NCBI GenBank assembly: GCA_963676435.2
Contig: CAXXOZ010000009.1
Location: forward strand, 164,866 to 228,865
Direction: 5' to 3'
Length of the DNA stretch: 64,000 nucleotides
Source of the DNA: CAXXOZ01 sp963676435
Lineage (GTDB): Bacteria; Bacillota; Clostridia; Lachnospirales; Lachnospiraceae
The translations under genes were made by a program, and so were the position numbers. Position 1 is the stretch's first letter. Each line of letters starts with the position of its first letter. This document shows positions 1 to 7,733 of the stretch, piece after piece. The notes under the pieces were generated by a model. That model was not told where the DNA came from. It saw nothing but the letters and a program-made list of their open reading frames with translations, and made no database searches.

Positions 1-497
1 GGGTGGATGTTTCAGTAAAAGTCTGGCAGGATTTTATTACAGATGAACTTGCAAATCAGCTTTTTGAAAAAGGTATAGATGGATTTTTTATAGATAATTG
101 TGATGTCTATTACATATATAATGAAACGAAGATTTATAATGGTCTGGAAACCATATTAAGAAAACTTAAAAACTTTAATGTTGATGTTGTTATTAATGGT
201 GGTGATGAGTTTGTTAATGCTTATTATGAAAACAATAATAGTATAGAAGAAATTATTACAGGAATAAATCAGGAAGATGTTTTTTCAAGCTATGATTTTG
301 ATAATGAAAAGTTTGAAACTTCAAACTCTGAAGATAGTTTATATTATAAAGAATACATAGAAAAATTTGGTGCAATGGGAACAGAAATTTACTTACTTGA
401 GTATACAGAGGATTTAGAAGTTGTAAATCAAATAGAAAATTACTGTAAAAAGAATGACTTTATGTTTTATGTATCAGATTCTATTGAACTTGATTAA
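1..497 (+). CDS. GH114-like (TM1410 family) glycosidase, 3' end only
   Basis: C-terminal part of a TIM-barrel protein resembling the GH114 / TM1410 family (endo-alpha-1,4-polygalactosaminidase-like), which acts on secreted or cell-bound polysaccharides. Visible are a strand ending in GIDGFFIDNCD, where the acidic residues match the catalytic-site strand of this family, and a later strand VVINGGDEF. The frame is open to the left edge, so the true start lies outside the window and the first in-frame GTG at base 3 is not credible as a start. The stop codon lies inside the 9-bp target duplication of the downstream ISLre2 element, so the insertion removed no coding sequence. The family call rests on motif resemblance only. 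Confidence 0.6.
   Translation, partial: VDVSVKVWQDFITDELANQLFEKGIDGFFIDNCDVYYIYNETKIYNGLETILRKLKNFNVDVVINGGDEFVNAYYENNNSIEEIITGINQEDVFSSYDFDNEKFETSNSEDSLYYKEYIEKFGAMGTEIYLLEYTEDLEVVNQIENYCKKNDFMFYVSDSIELD
489..497 (+). repeat. Left 9-bp target-site duplication of the ISLre2 element
   Basis: CTTGATTAA, identical to 4342-4350 on the other side of the element. It contains the last two codons and the stop of the GH114-like gene. Confidence 0.75.
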
Positions 498-540
498 GCT
501 AGGGTAAAAATTTTGTAGGATATTAATTGAAAAAAACAAT

Positions 541-610
541 AGAGAACACCTTCTTTGTGTTAAGATTTAAATGCGAATAAAAATAAAACGCAAAGGATGG
601 GTGTTCTCTA
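541..610 (+). repeat. Stem-loop at the start of the ISLre2 transposase gene
   Basis: AGAGAACACC at 541-550 pairs with GGTGTTCTCT near 600-609, and ACAAAG-type sequences extend the stem further in. The likely transposase ATG (610) directly follows the 3' arm. Such a structure could limit translation from read-through transcripts that enter from the neighbouring gene; this role is inferred. Confidence 0.6.
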
Positions 611-2076
611 TGATTAAAAGTATACAACAGTTTGAAGAAGTTGGGGTAAAAAAATTAGGTAAAGTGTTAGAAGATTTTATAAATAAACCTGAAAAGCAGG
701 CTGAGTTTATTTATGGTGTTACAGATTCAGTTGTAAGGTTAGGTTTAGATATTATTAAAGAAACTTTAGAGAGCATGGATGAAGAACTACGTAAAAGTGG
801 TCTGCGAAAGTCAGGATGGGTAATTAGCAGAAAAGATGAAACATCATTAATTACAAGCCTTGGAACAGTTAAGTATCATAAAACACTGTTTAAAAATAAA
901 GAATCTGGAATCTGCGAGTATCTGCTAGATAAAGTCATGGGACTGGAAAGTCATACGAGAATGACTGAGGATGCAGAGGCGCAAATGCTTGAAGAAGCTG
1001 TAGATAGCAGTTACCGAAAAGGTGGAATAAATGTTAGTCTTTCAGATACTGTAAGTAAACAAACAGTTAAGAATAAGATTCATAGTCTGAAGTTTTATCA
1101 GGAAAATAATGAAGCCGTGCATAAGAAGCAAGTGGATTATCTATATATAGATGCGGATGAAGACCACGTTTCCCTACAATATTTGGAAAGTAAGGGAGAC
1201 ATTGAAAAACCAAGATCAAATACAAGTATGCCAAAACTAGCCTACGTATATGAAGGAATTGAACCTGATGCACCTAAAAGTCAAAGGATGAAGTTGATAA
1301 ATCCTAAATATTTTGGTGGGATTTATGAAGGAAGTAAAGGAGTGGAACAGTTTTGGAGAGAAATATACGATTATATACAGTCGACTTATGATATAAGTAA
1401 AATCAAGCATATATATATTAATGGGGATGGTGCTAATTGGATTAAGACAGGAAGGAAGTGGATTTCAGGATCTATTTTTGTATTGGACAAATTTCATATG
1501 CAAAAATACATTATAAAAGCAACTTCACATCTTATGGATTCAGCTTTAGATGCTAGAAGTGAAATATATCGAGCAATCAATAAAAGAGTTAAATGGATGG
1601 CACAGGCAACATTTGAAAAAATTTTAAATGTAACAGAAACAGAAAGTCAGAGAAAAAAAGTTGAAACCTGTATGTTATATATTCTCGGTAATTGGAATGG
1701 TATAATAAGAGGTGGAATTAACAAAGATTCACAGGTGGGTTGTAGTGCAGAAGGTCATGTAAGTCATATTTATTCGGACAGAATGAGTTCTAGACCATTA
1801 GGGTGGAGCAGACACGGTGTTAATCAAATGTCGAAACTACGAATATATAAAGCAAACAAAGGAAATATGTTAGAGCTTGTAAGAATGCAAAAACAGGAAT
1901 TACAATTGGCTGCAGGTGCAGAAGAAGAGATAATATGTATGAGTAGCGAAATGTTTAAAGCCGAAAGAACAAGATTAAAAGAAGAACAAAGATATTTAGA
2001 AAGAATGACCCACAGTATTCCTTTTCCAGAAGTTAAAAAGATAGCATATTTCAAACATCACATTTGGGGATTGTAA
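610..2076 (+). CDS. ISLre2-family transposase (UPF0236 type)
   Basis: Transposase of the ISLre2 family, about 488 residues from ATG 610. Recognised from the N-terminal region (IKSIQQFEEVGVKKLGKVLEDFI), the central block with DADEDHV and INGDGANWIKTG, and a C-terminus ending in KKIAYFKHHIWGL; the acidic residues in those central strands are candidates for the catalytic site. An upstream ATG at 571 lies in the loop of the stem-loop and has no ribosome site; 610 has an AGGATGG-like sequence about 9 nt before it. The gene appears complete, so the element may still be active. It is separated from its right terminal repeat by the nested IS21. Confidence 0.85.
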   Translation: MIKSIQQFEEVGVKKLGKVLEDFINKPEKQAEFIYGVTDSVVRLGLDIIKETLESMDEELRKSGLRKSGWVISRKDETSLITSLGTVKYHKTLFKNKESGICEYLLDKVMGLESHTRMTEDAEAQMLEEAVDSSYRKGGINVSLSDTVSKQTVKNKIHSLKFYQENNEAVHKKQVDYLYIDADEDHVSLQYLESKGDIEKPRSNTSMPKLAYVYEGIEPDAPKSQRMKLINPKYFGGIYEGSKGVEQFWREIYDYIQSTYDISKIKHIYINGDGANWIKTGRKWISGSIFVLDKFHMQKYIIKATSHLMDSALDARSEIYRAINKRVKWMAQATFEKILNVTETESQRKKVETCMLYILGNWNGIIRGGINKDSQVGCSAEGHVSHIYSDRMSSRPLGWSRHGVNQMSKLRIYKANKGNMLELVRMQKQELQLAAGAEEEIICMSSEMFKAERTRLKEEQRYLERMTHSIPFPEVKKIAYFKHHIWGL

Positions 2077-2221
2077 AAAGTAAGAAATATATGTATAGTG
2101 TGAACAGAAGCTAATATAAATGTTAATCTAAAAGTACCCAAAAGTGTGCACGTAAAAATCCCCAATTATGTGCACAAGAAAAGGTACTTTTTTTGTTATA
2201 ATCCATCAAGAGGTGATGATT

Positions 2222-3487
2222 ATGACAGAAATTGTATTAGCTATGATTAATGAAGTATCAGATTTAAGTATGTTTAAAAATGTATATATGAATGGAGAAA
2301 TTAAATTGAACATTTCAAAAATTTCAAGAGAACTAGGAAAGGACAGAAAAACTATAAAAAAGTATTTAAAAGGTGAGGTTTCTAATAAAACCAGAAATCG
2401 TAAAAAGTATTTAGATGATTATAAAGATATAATTACAAATCTTCTTAAAGATACATTACGAAGTTTTGATTACATCGACCATTTATATTTTTACTTAAAA
2501 AGAGAACATAATATCACATGTTCAAGGTCTACTCTAAACAGATACATTAGAAATGATGAATATCTAAACAAGCTGTTCTCTAAAAAGAAGGAACAGATAT
2601 TTACTGAACGTTTTGAAACACAACCAGGTGTACAAGCTCAATTCGACTTAAAAGAAAAAATAAAAATCATATACGAAAATGGAGAGGAACAAAAAGTTAA
2701 CATCGCGACATTAACACTTGGTTTTTCAAGATATAACTTTAGAAAGGTTGTTTTAGACACCAAGTATGAGACTATAGTATCTTTCCTAGCCGAATCATTT
2801 GAAGAACTAGGAGGAGTTGTTAAAGAACTGGTAATAGATAATATAAAGTGTTTGGTTGACAAACCTAGAACGGCTAATGGAAAAGATGCTGTATTAAATA
2901 CTAAGTTCATAGAGTTTTTAAAGGATTATAACATCACATGTAAACCTTGCATGCCCTACAGACCACAAACTAAAGGAAAAACAGAAACACAAAACAAAAA
3001 GCCTGCACAGTTAGAAAACTATAATGGTACATATTTAGATTTATATGAAGTCCATGAAAAACTGGAAATAATTAATAAAGAAGATAATGAAAGCATATCT
3101 CAGGCAACTTTATTACCAAGAAATTTTTTATATAAAAAGGAAAAAGATGAACTTTCCCATCTCCCTGCAAGAAGAATTCGAGAAAAGTATCATCTTTTAG
3201 TCCGTGAAGTTGATGTATCAAATGAGTCATTAGTATCCTACAAATCAAAGAAGTATTCTGTACCAAAAAGATTTATAGGTTCAAAAATGAATCTAATTAT
3301 CAATGATAAACAACTGCAAATGTATTATAACAATAAAATCGTCGCTGTGCACATGATTTCTAATAAAGTACTGAATATTTTACCTGAGCACCAGCTAAAT
3401 TATCCTAAATATTTATTTAAAAAGACATATGAAGAAAAGGAAATAATTCTAAAAGAAATGGAGAACATTAGATATGACAATGATTAA
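2222..3487 (+). CDS. istA: IS21-family transposase IstA
   Basis: DDE transposase of an IS21 element, about 421 residues from ATG 2222. An N-terminal helix-turn-helix (ISKISRELGKDRKTIKKYL) is followed by the integrase core: QFDLKEK supplies the first Asp, LVIDN the second, and the KGKTETQ segment the Glu. A C-terminal region (SKKYSVPKRFIGSKMNLIIN) is of the type that binds element ends. The start is chosen for AAGAGGTG six bases before ATG 2222; in-frame starts at 2168 and 2216 lack a usable site. It overlaps istB by 14 bp, the usual arrangement for coupled translation. A TATAAT lies at 2197-2202. Confidence 0.9.
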   Translation: MTEIVLAMINEVSDLSMFKNVYMNGEIKLNISKISRELGKDRKTIKKYLKGEVSNKTRNRKKYLDDYKDIITNLLKDTLRSFDYIDHLYFYLKREHNITCSRSTLNRYIRNDEYLNKLFSKKKEQIFTERFETQPGVQAQFDLKEKIKIIYENGEEQKVNIATLTLGFSRYNFRKVVLDTKYETIVSFLAESFEELGGVVKELVIDNIKCLVDKPRTANGKDAVLNTKFIEFLKDYNITCKPCMPYRPQTKGKTETQNKKPAQLENYNGTYLDLYEVHEKLEIINKEDNESISQATLLPRNFLYKKEKDELSHLPARRIREKYHLLVREVDVSNESLVSYKSKKYSVPKRFIGSKMNLIINDKQLQMYYNNKIVAVHMISNKVLNILPEHQLNYPKYLFKKTYEEKEIILKEMENIRYDND

Positions 3488-4238
3488 TGATGTTTTAGAT
3501 CAACTAGTTTACTTAAAACTTAAGTCAGCACACTCGTATTTGAAAGACCTACATATAAATGATGATATATCAAATACTGAATTAAAAGGTCTTTATAAGG
3601 TATTAAATAAAGAAGTAGAAGCAAAAGAAGAAAATAATAAACTCTATAATGTGAAAGTAGCTGCTTTTCCTTTTGTTAGAAAGCTAGACGACTATGACTT
3701 TAGTTTTCAGCCTTCTATTAAGGAAGAAAAAATAAGAGATATTGTTAAAACTTCATTTTATGAAAATGCAACAAATGTTGTTTTTATAGGAAATCCAGGT
3801 GTAGGAAAAACACATTTAGCTATTGCTATTGGATATGAAGTGGCTATAAAAAGAAATAGTGTATATTTCATTAAGTTTTCTAAATTGATAATGAATTTAA
3901 AAAAAGCGTATGATGAAAACGCTTTAGAAAAGAAGCTTAAATTATATTTTAAATACAAGCTATTAATAATAGACGAAGTTGGCTTTAATGAGATTTCACC
4001 ACTTGAAGCGAAGTTGTTTTTTCAATTGATAGATTTAAGATATTCAAAGAGATCAACTATATTCACAAGCAATATTTCATTTGAAAAATGGCCAAGTATA
4101 TTAGGTCATGATGAAATGATTACAAAAGCTATACTAGATAGAATTCTTCACTTTTCATATTTGTTTAATATAACAGGAAATTCATACAGAATAAAAGATA
4201 AAGTGAAAATGTTGTTGCCAAAAAGTGGGGAATCTTAA
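3474..4238 (+). CDS. istB: IS21-family helper ATPase IstB
   Basis: DnaC/IstB-like AAA+ ATPase of 254 residues that works with IstA in target selection and transposition. Walker A is GNPGVGKTH (around residue 106), Walker B is LLIIDEVGF (around 163), and a sensor-like TSN follows near 200. The N-terminal helical region (LKLKSAHSYLKDL) is typical of IstB. The start overlaps the end of istA. Length and motifs are complete, so no decay is visible. Confidence 0.92.
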   Translation: MTMINDVLDQLVYLKLKSAHSYLKDLHINDDISNTELKGLYKVLNKEVEAKEENNKLYNVKVAAFPFVRKLDDYDFSFQPSIKEEKIRDIVKTSFYENATNVVFIGNPGVGKTHLAIAIGYEVAIKRNSVYFIKFSKLIMNLKKAYDENALEKKLKLYFKYKLLIIDEVGFNEISPLEAKLFFQLIDLRYSKRSTIFTSNISFEKWPSILGHDEMITKAILDRILHFSYLFNITGNSYRIKDKVKMLLPKSGES

Positions 4239-4341
4239 ATGCACACTTTTGGGGAAATTTAGGTTGACATTTATAGCTAAGTCTGAAACACATCAAGGGG
4301 AATCTCTGTCCAATTAAATCCTACAGTAAATTTACACTATC

Positions 4342-4350
4342 CTTGATTAA
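4342..4350 (+). repeat. Right 9-bp target-site duplication of the ISLre2 element
   Basis: Second copy of CTTGATTAA, matching 489-497; original downstream sequence of the GH114-like gene resumes here. Confidence 0.75.
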
Positions 4351-4448
4351 ATTTTAATTGAATTTTATTTTTTAAAAATATATAATTAAATTAGCATTAG
4401 AAATCTTTATCCAACACAATAATTCAAATTGAAAGGAGAAGGTTATAC

Positions 4449-5435
4449 ATGTTAACTAAAAAACAAAATTTATTAGAAACAATAAGAGGAGGTAACCCAG
4501 ATAGGTTTGTTAATCAATATGAAGCTTTTCATGTAATGTTTATGAATCCTTATATGGCGAAAAATGGATATCCTGGACCAGGGCAACAGGTAGTTAATGG
4601 TTGGGGTGTGACGATTAAATGGCCAGAAGGAACGCCTGGTGCTTTTCCAGTACATGATGAAGAACATATTGTTTGCAAAGATATTACAAAATGGAGAGAT
4701 TATGTAAAAGCTCCAAATATTGTTTTTTCTGAAGAAGAATGGGCACCTTTTATTAAAGAGGCAGAATCTATTGATAGAAATGAACAATATGTTATGCCTA
4801 TGGTAGCACCAGGATTGTTTGAACAATGCCACTTTTTACTTGAAATACAAAGGGCTTTGATAGCTTTTTATGAAGAACCAGAAGCTATGCATGAGTTGAT
4901 TGAGTATTTAACAGAATGGGAATTGGCATATGCAAAAGAGATATGTAAATGGCTAAAACCAGATGGACTTTTCCATCATGATGATTGGGGCAGTCAAATT
5001 TCAACGTTTATTTCACCACAAATGTTTGAAGAATTCTTTTTAGAAAGTTATAAAAAAATTTATGCTTATTATAGATCTCAGGGAGTTGAAATGATTGTTC
5101 ATCACTCTGATTCCTATGCAGCAACATTAGTACCTTATATGATAGATATGGGAATAGATATCTGGCAAGGGGTTATGACCTCCAATGATATACCTACTTT
5201 GATTGAAAAATATGGTGGAAAAATTTCTTTTATGGGCGGAATAGATAGTGCGGCTGTTGATAGACCTGACTGGAACAGAGAAATGATTGCAAAAGAAGCA
5301 AAAAGAGCCTGTGAAGAATATGGTAAAATGTATTTTATACCTAATGCAACTCAGGGATTAGCAATAAGTACTTTCCCAGGAGTATATGAAACTCTATCAG
5401 AGGAAATAGATAAAGTAAGTAAAATAATGTTTTAA
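4449..5435 (+). CDS. Uroporphyrinogen-decarboxylase-like protein (URO-D/MtaA superfamily)
   Basis: A 328-residue cytoplasmic TIM-barrel protein of the URO-D superfamily, which includes HemE and the corrinoid-dependent methyltransferases MtaA, MtbA and CmuA. Supporting segments are FHHDDWGSQ, FEEFFLESYKKIYAYYRSQG, IVHHSDSYAATLVPYMIDMGIDIWQG and KISFMGGIDS. In MtaA-type enzymes the strand here read as IVHHSDS carries a zinc-binding His-x-Cys; this protein has His-His-Ser-Asp with no Cys, so zinc-thiol methyl transfer of the standard kind is doubtful. A strong site (GAAAGGAGAAGG) precedes the ATG. The gene stands alone, without a corrinoid protein or reductive activator nearby, so the substrate cannot be inferred. 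Confidence 0.75.
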   Translation: MLTKKQNLLETIRGGNPDRFVNQYEAFHVMFMNPYMAKNGYPGPGQQVVNGWGVTIKWPEGTPGAFPVHDEEHIVCKDITKWRDYVKAPNIVFSEEEWAPFIKEAESIDRNEQYVMPMVAPGLFEQCHFLLEIQRALIAFYEEPEAMHELIEYLTEWELAYAKEICKWLKPDGLFHHDDWGSQISTFISPQMFEEFFLESYKKIYAYYRSQGVEMIVHHSDSYAATLVPYMIDMGIDIWQGVMTSNDIPTLIEKYGGKISFMGGIDSAAVDRPDWNREMIAKEAKRACEEYGKMYFIPNATQGLAISTFPGVYETLSEEIDKVSKIMF

Positions 5436-5443
5436 TAATATTT

Positions 5444-5482
5444 AAGTGATAAGCCTTAATTCCATAGCTTATCACTTTTTTT
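5444..5482 (+). terminator. Rho-independent terminator of the URO-D-like gene
   Basis: Perfect 11-bp stem AAGTGATAAGC / GCTTATCACTT with the T-run that follows. Confidence 0.85.
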
Positions 5483-5485
5483 GTA

Positions 5486-5566
5486 AATAAAAAGTGGGTC
5501 TGTCTTAGACAGCCCACTTGGGGGGAGAGTTATGAAAAAGTTCAAAGCTATATTGAGCTTTTACAA
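5486..5566 (-). ncRNA. Candidate small RNA B with C-rich linker (tandem pair, downstream unit)
   Basis: Read on the minus strand: an extended -10 (TG-C-TAGAAT, 5572-5580), a 5' hairpin (AAAGCT at 5556-5561 pairing with AGCTTT at 5544-5549), a single-stranded segment TTTTTCATAACTC followed by six C residues (5520-5525), and a 12-bp terminator hairpin (5492-5519) running into TTTTTATTT. The same order of parts occurs in unit A. No protein is supported on either strand; a 21-codon plus-strand reading frame begins at 5532 but is not conserved in unit A. Function is unknown; the C-run could pair with G-rich ribosome-binding sites. Confidence 0.5.
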
Positions 5567-5640
5567 TATTGATTCTAGCAATTCTTTGTGTAGCTAATTT
5601 GTTAGAATTATGAAAAAAATGTGAAAAAACAATTTTAATC

Positions 5641-5721
5641 AAAAAAAATAAGAGCCTCCTTATGGTGAGACTCTTACGTTGGGGATTTATGAAAAATGTA
5701 CAAAGCGCATCGCTTTCACAT
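5641..5721 (-). ncRNA. Candidate small RNA A with C-rich linker (tandem pair, upstream unit)
   Basis: Minus strand: extended -10 (TG-T-TATTAT, 5727-5735), a 5' hairpin formed by AAATGT (5718-5723) with ACATTT (5694-5699) and an inner AAAGCG/CGCTTT pairing (5711-5716 with 5702-5707), the linker TTTTTCATAAAT followed by CCCC (5681-5684), then a terminator hairpin (5649-5676) with eight T residues (5648-5641). Upstream sequence is also shared with unit B (TTTCACA-n-TTTTTTCA and CAAATT 18 bp before the -10). It lies downstream of the TM2-Mrr gene on the same strand. Confidence 0.5.
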
Positions 5722-5783
5722 TTATGATAATAACAAGAGTTTGTGAAACAAATTTGTAAAAAGTTTGAAAAAAGTGTGAAATC

Positions 5784-6359
5784 TTAATCATCATTTAAAA
5801 GATATAAAAATTCGGAAAGGGTATCTCTGTCCCAAAGTAAAACATCAGTAACTTCAGCCAACTCTGAAGCGGGAGAAGAAAAGTAGTTATTTGTAACAGC
5901 GACTGCTACATCACACTTGTAATAAGCTTTAGCTGCGTATACCTCCTGAACCGCTGAAAGACCAACAGTATCAGAATATAGTTTGCATTGAAATGCATAT
6001 TTAATTTGATCTTTATATGCAATAATATCAGCACCAAAATCTCTAGAGGGATTTGTGATTTCAATATCTTCAAAATTTATATCTTCTAACAGTCCAGCTA
6101 TATATTCTTCAAAATCAATCCCTGATTCAAACTCGTCTACTTCTGAAATTTCTTTATAGCAAAAATAGTAAACGCTATTTTTTAATCTTATAAGCTTTAC
6201 AAGGTTTATTATTGTATCAAAAATCCAACCGATTCCAAAAATTCCAAGGGTTATTAAATAAAAGAAGCCAAGTTCTTTTTTTCCATTTCTAAATTTATGA
6301 ATACCAAATACACCAAAAAACAGGCATAAGTAAAAATCTTTTCTAGCTTCACTTAACAT
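5784..6359 (-). CDS. TM2-domain protein fused to an Mrr-like restriction endonuclease domain
   Basis: 191 residues. Residues 1-58 form a TM2 module: two membrane helices around a short turn, with the FFGVFGIHKFRNG and GIFGIGWIFDTI segments. Residues 80-185 form an Mrr-type (PF04471-like) nuclease domain: FEEYIAGLL, then RDFGADII giving Asp111, then FQCK giving Gln124 and Lys126, the D-QxK metal site of the PD-(D/E)xK fold, followed by AVQEVYAAKAYYKCDVAVAVTNNYF. All catalytic positions are present, so it should be an active membrane-tethered DNase. No methylase or partner lies next to it. Its biological role is not known to me. Confidence 0.8.
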   Translation of the reverse strand: MLSEARKDFYLCLFFGVFGIHKFRNGKKELGFFYLITLGIFGIGWIFDTIINLVKLIRLKNSVYYFCYKEISEVDEFESGIDFEEYIAGLLEDINFEDIEITNPSRDFGADIIAYKDQIKYAFQCKLYSDTVGLSAVQEVYAAKAYYKCDVAVAVTNNYFSSPASELAEVTDVLLWDRDTLSEFLYLLNDD

Positions 6360-6416
6360 AATATTATACCTCTAGATTAATTTATCATTTTTTCTATGAT
6401 TATTCAAGGTTAATGA

Positions 6417-6445
6417 TTGCGAAAAAAAATCTAAAATGCTAATAT
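6417..6445 (+). promoter_or_regulatory. Likely sigma-A promoter of the patatin gene
   Basis: TTGCGA and TAATAT separated by 17 bp, about 25 bp before the start codon. Confidence 0.5.
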
Positions 6446-6469
6446 ATTTTTATAGTACGGAGGTGTTAT

Positions 6470-7660
6470 ATGAAGAGAGCAATTGCTTTAGCTGGTGGTG
6501 GTTCTAAAGGTTCATATCAGCTAGGCGTATGGAAAGCTTTAAAAGAATTGAAAACAGATTATGATATAGTCACAGGCAATTCAATTGGAGCATTTAATGC
6601 TGCTTTGATGGTTCAAGGGGATTATGAAGCGGCATGTGAGTTATGGAATAACATAAGTTTTGAAATGGAAATGGATAATAACTTCAAGGAGACAGAAGAC
6701 TTAGAATATTATTCTGAACACAGAGATCAAATTTTACCATTTTTAAAAAAGTATGTTACAAATAAAGGAGCAGATATTTCACCATACTTAAGCATTTTAA
6801 ATAAGTATATTGATGAAGAAAAATTTTTTAAGTCGAAAATTGATTATGGCATTATGACAGTGAAATTTCCAAGTATGGTACCAAAGGAAATAACAAAATC
6901 TCAAATTAATAGAGGTTACTTGAAAAAATGGATACAAGCATCAACGGCAGTTTTTCCAGCTCTGCCTATGTGTAAAGTGGATGATGAAAACTATATTGAT
7001 GGTTTGTATTATGATAATCTTCCAATAAGTACGGCTTTTAGGCTTGGTGCAGAAGAGGTTATTGCAGTAGCGCTAAGACCAGGTATTTCAAAAAAGAAAT
7101 TTGGAGGAAATCCATTAGTTAAATTTATTGAACCCTCAGAATCACTAGGACCAATGTTTGCTTTTGATAATAAAGGAATCAGAAAAAATATTACCAGAGG
7201 ATATAACGATGCAATGAGAATCGTGGGTGATTTTGCAGGTATAGATTATACTTTTAAAAATGTGGACATGATTTTATGTGAAAAGATAGCTAAAAGAATG
7301 CTTTTGAAAATCATGCGACTAGAGTTACGAAACGAGATATCTAGAAATAAACTTATTAATAGAATAACACCAACACCTTTTATAGATAAAATTTTTAAAC
7401 TTAATGACAAGTGTAATTATGATTTATTTAATTCATTTTTAAATTCTATTGAAACTTATATGAGATTGGATGGATACGATTATTATAAAGTATATGACAT
7501 GAAGTCTGTTCTTAAGGAAGCAAAGGGAACTTTAAATCCAGAAATAATAAAGGTGATAAAACTATTAAAAACAGACAAATTTACTATAGAAAAACTTCAA
7601 GGATATAATAACGATGTATTAATATCGGGATTACTTGTTTTTTCATTGATTTCTAAGTAG
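6470..7660 (+). CDS. Patatin-like phospholipase
   Basis: 396-residue serine lipase of the patatin family, acting on acyl esters of membrane lipids. The oxyanion loop is GGGSKG (9-14), the nucleophile is Ser38 in GNSIG, and the second member of the catalytic dyad is Asp177 in IDGLYYDN. The patatin domain ends near residue 215; the remaining 180 residues (containing IDYTFKNVDMILCE) show no domain I recognise. GGAGG lies seven bases before the ATG. No signal peptide is visible, so the protein is probably cytosolic or peripheral to the membrane. The gene is monocistronic, between a divergent nuclease gene and ilvN with its own promoter. Confidence 0.88.
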   Translation: MKRAIALAGGGSKGSYQLGVWKALKELKTDYDIVTGNSIGAFNAALMVQGDYEAACELWNNISFEMEMDNNFKETEDLEYYSEHRDQILPFLKKYVTNKGADISPYLSILNKYIDEEKFFKSKIDYGIMTVKFPSMVPKEITKSQINRGYLKKWIQASTAVFPALPMCKVDDENYIDGLYYDNLPISTAFRLGAEEVIAVALRPGISKKKFGGNPLVKFIEPSESLGPMFAFDNKGIRKNITRGYNDAMRIVGDFAGIDYTFKNVDMILCEKIAKRMLLKIMRLELRNEISRNKLINRITPTPFIDKIFKLNDKCNYDLFNSFLNSIETYMRLDGYDYYKVYDMKSVLKEAKGTLNPEIIKVIKLLKTDKFTIEKLQGYNNDVLISGLLVFSLISK

Positions 7661-7668
7661 TATACCGA

Positions 7669-7697
7669 TTGACATTGATATTATTTGTTGCTATTAT
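7669..7697 (+). promoter_or_regulatory. Promoter of ilvN-ilvC
   Basis: TTGACA and TATTAT with 17-bp spacing, 36 bp before the ilvN ATG. The leader is too short for a T-box or a peptide attenuator. Confidence 0.7.
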
Positions 7698-7733
7698 ATA
7701 AAGAACGCATTTAAGAAGAGAGGAGTACATTTT

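Larger units (their letters stand above)
2115..4275 (+). mobile_element. IS21-family element (istA-istB) nested in the ISLre2 element
   Basis: The inverted ends are 2121-2150 and 4240-4269. Both share CCAAAAGTGTGCA on the inner side and start TGT on the outer side; the similarity continues outwards through TATAAA. The flanks carry AGCTAA at 2109-2114 and 4275-4280, which fits a short target duplication of the IS21 type, although the symmetry of the flanks leaves the exact end uncertain by up to 6 bp. A second copy of the inner repeat (near 2156-2174, and near 4226-4235 on the right) is typical of the multiple terminal repeats of IS21 elements. Confidence 0.85.
498..4341 (+). mobile_element. 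ISLre2-family insertion sequence, interrupted by an IS21-family element
   Basis: The left end (about 498-529) and the right end (about 4311-4341) form an imperfect inverted repeat of about 30 bp; both contain TGTAGGAT when read inwards. The 9-bp sequence CTTGATTAA lies next to both ends (489-497 and 4342-4350), as expected for a target duplication; 9 bp is the length I recall for ISLre2 elements. The transposase is intact. An IS21-family element occupies the space between the transposase stop and the right end, which separates the two ends by 3.8 kb. End positions are uncertain by 1-2 bp. Confidence 0.8.

Noticed and set aside
5532..5597. Short plus-strand reading frame of 21 codons after a GGGGGGAGAG sequence, in the tandem small-RNA region.
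   Set aside because: The matching frame in the second unit is only 12 codons and unrelated, while RNA structure and minus-strand terminators are shared, so an RNA explanation fits better.
7698..7733. Leader-peptide attenuator or T-box ahead of ilvN.
   Set aside because: The leader is about 35 nt, too short, with no T-box core.
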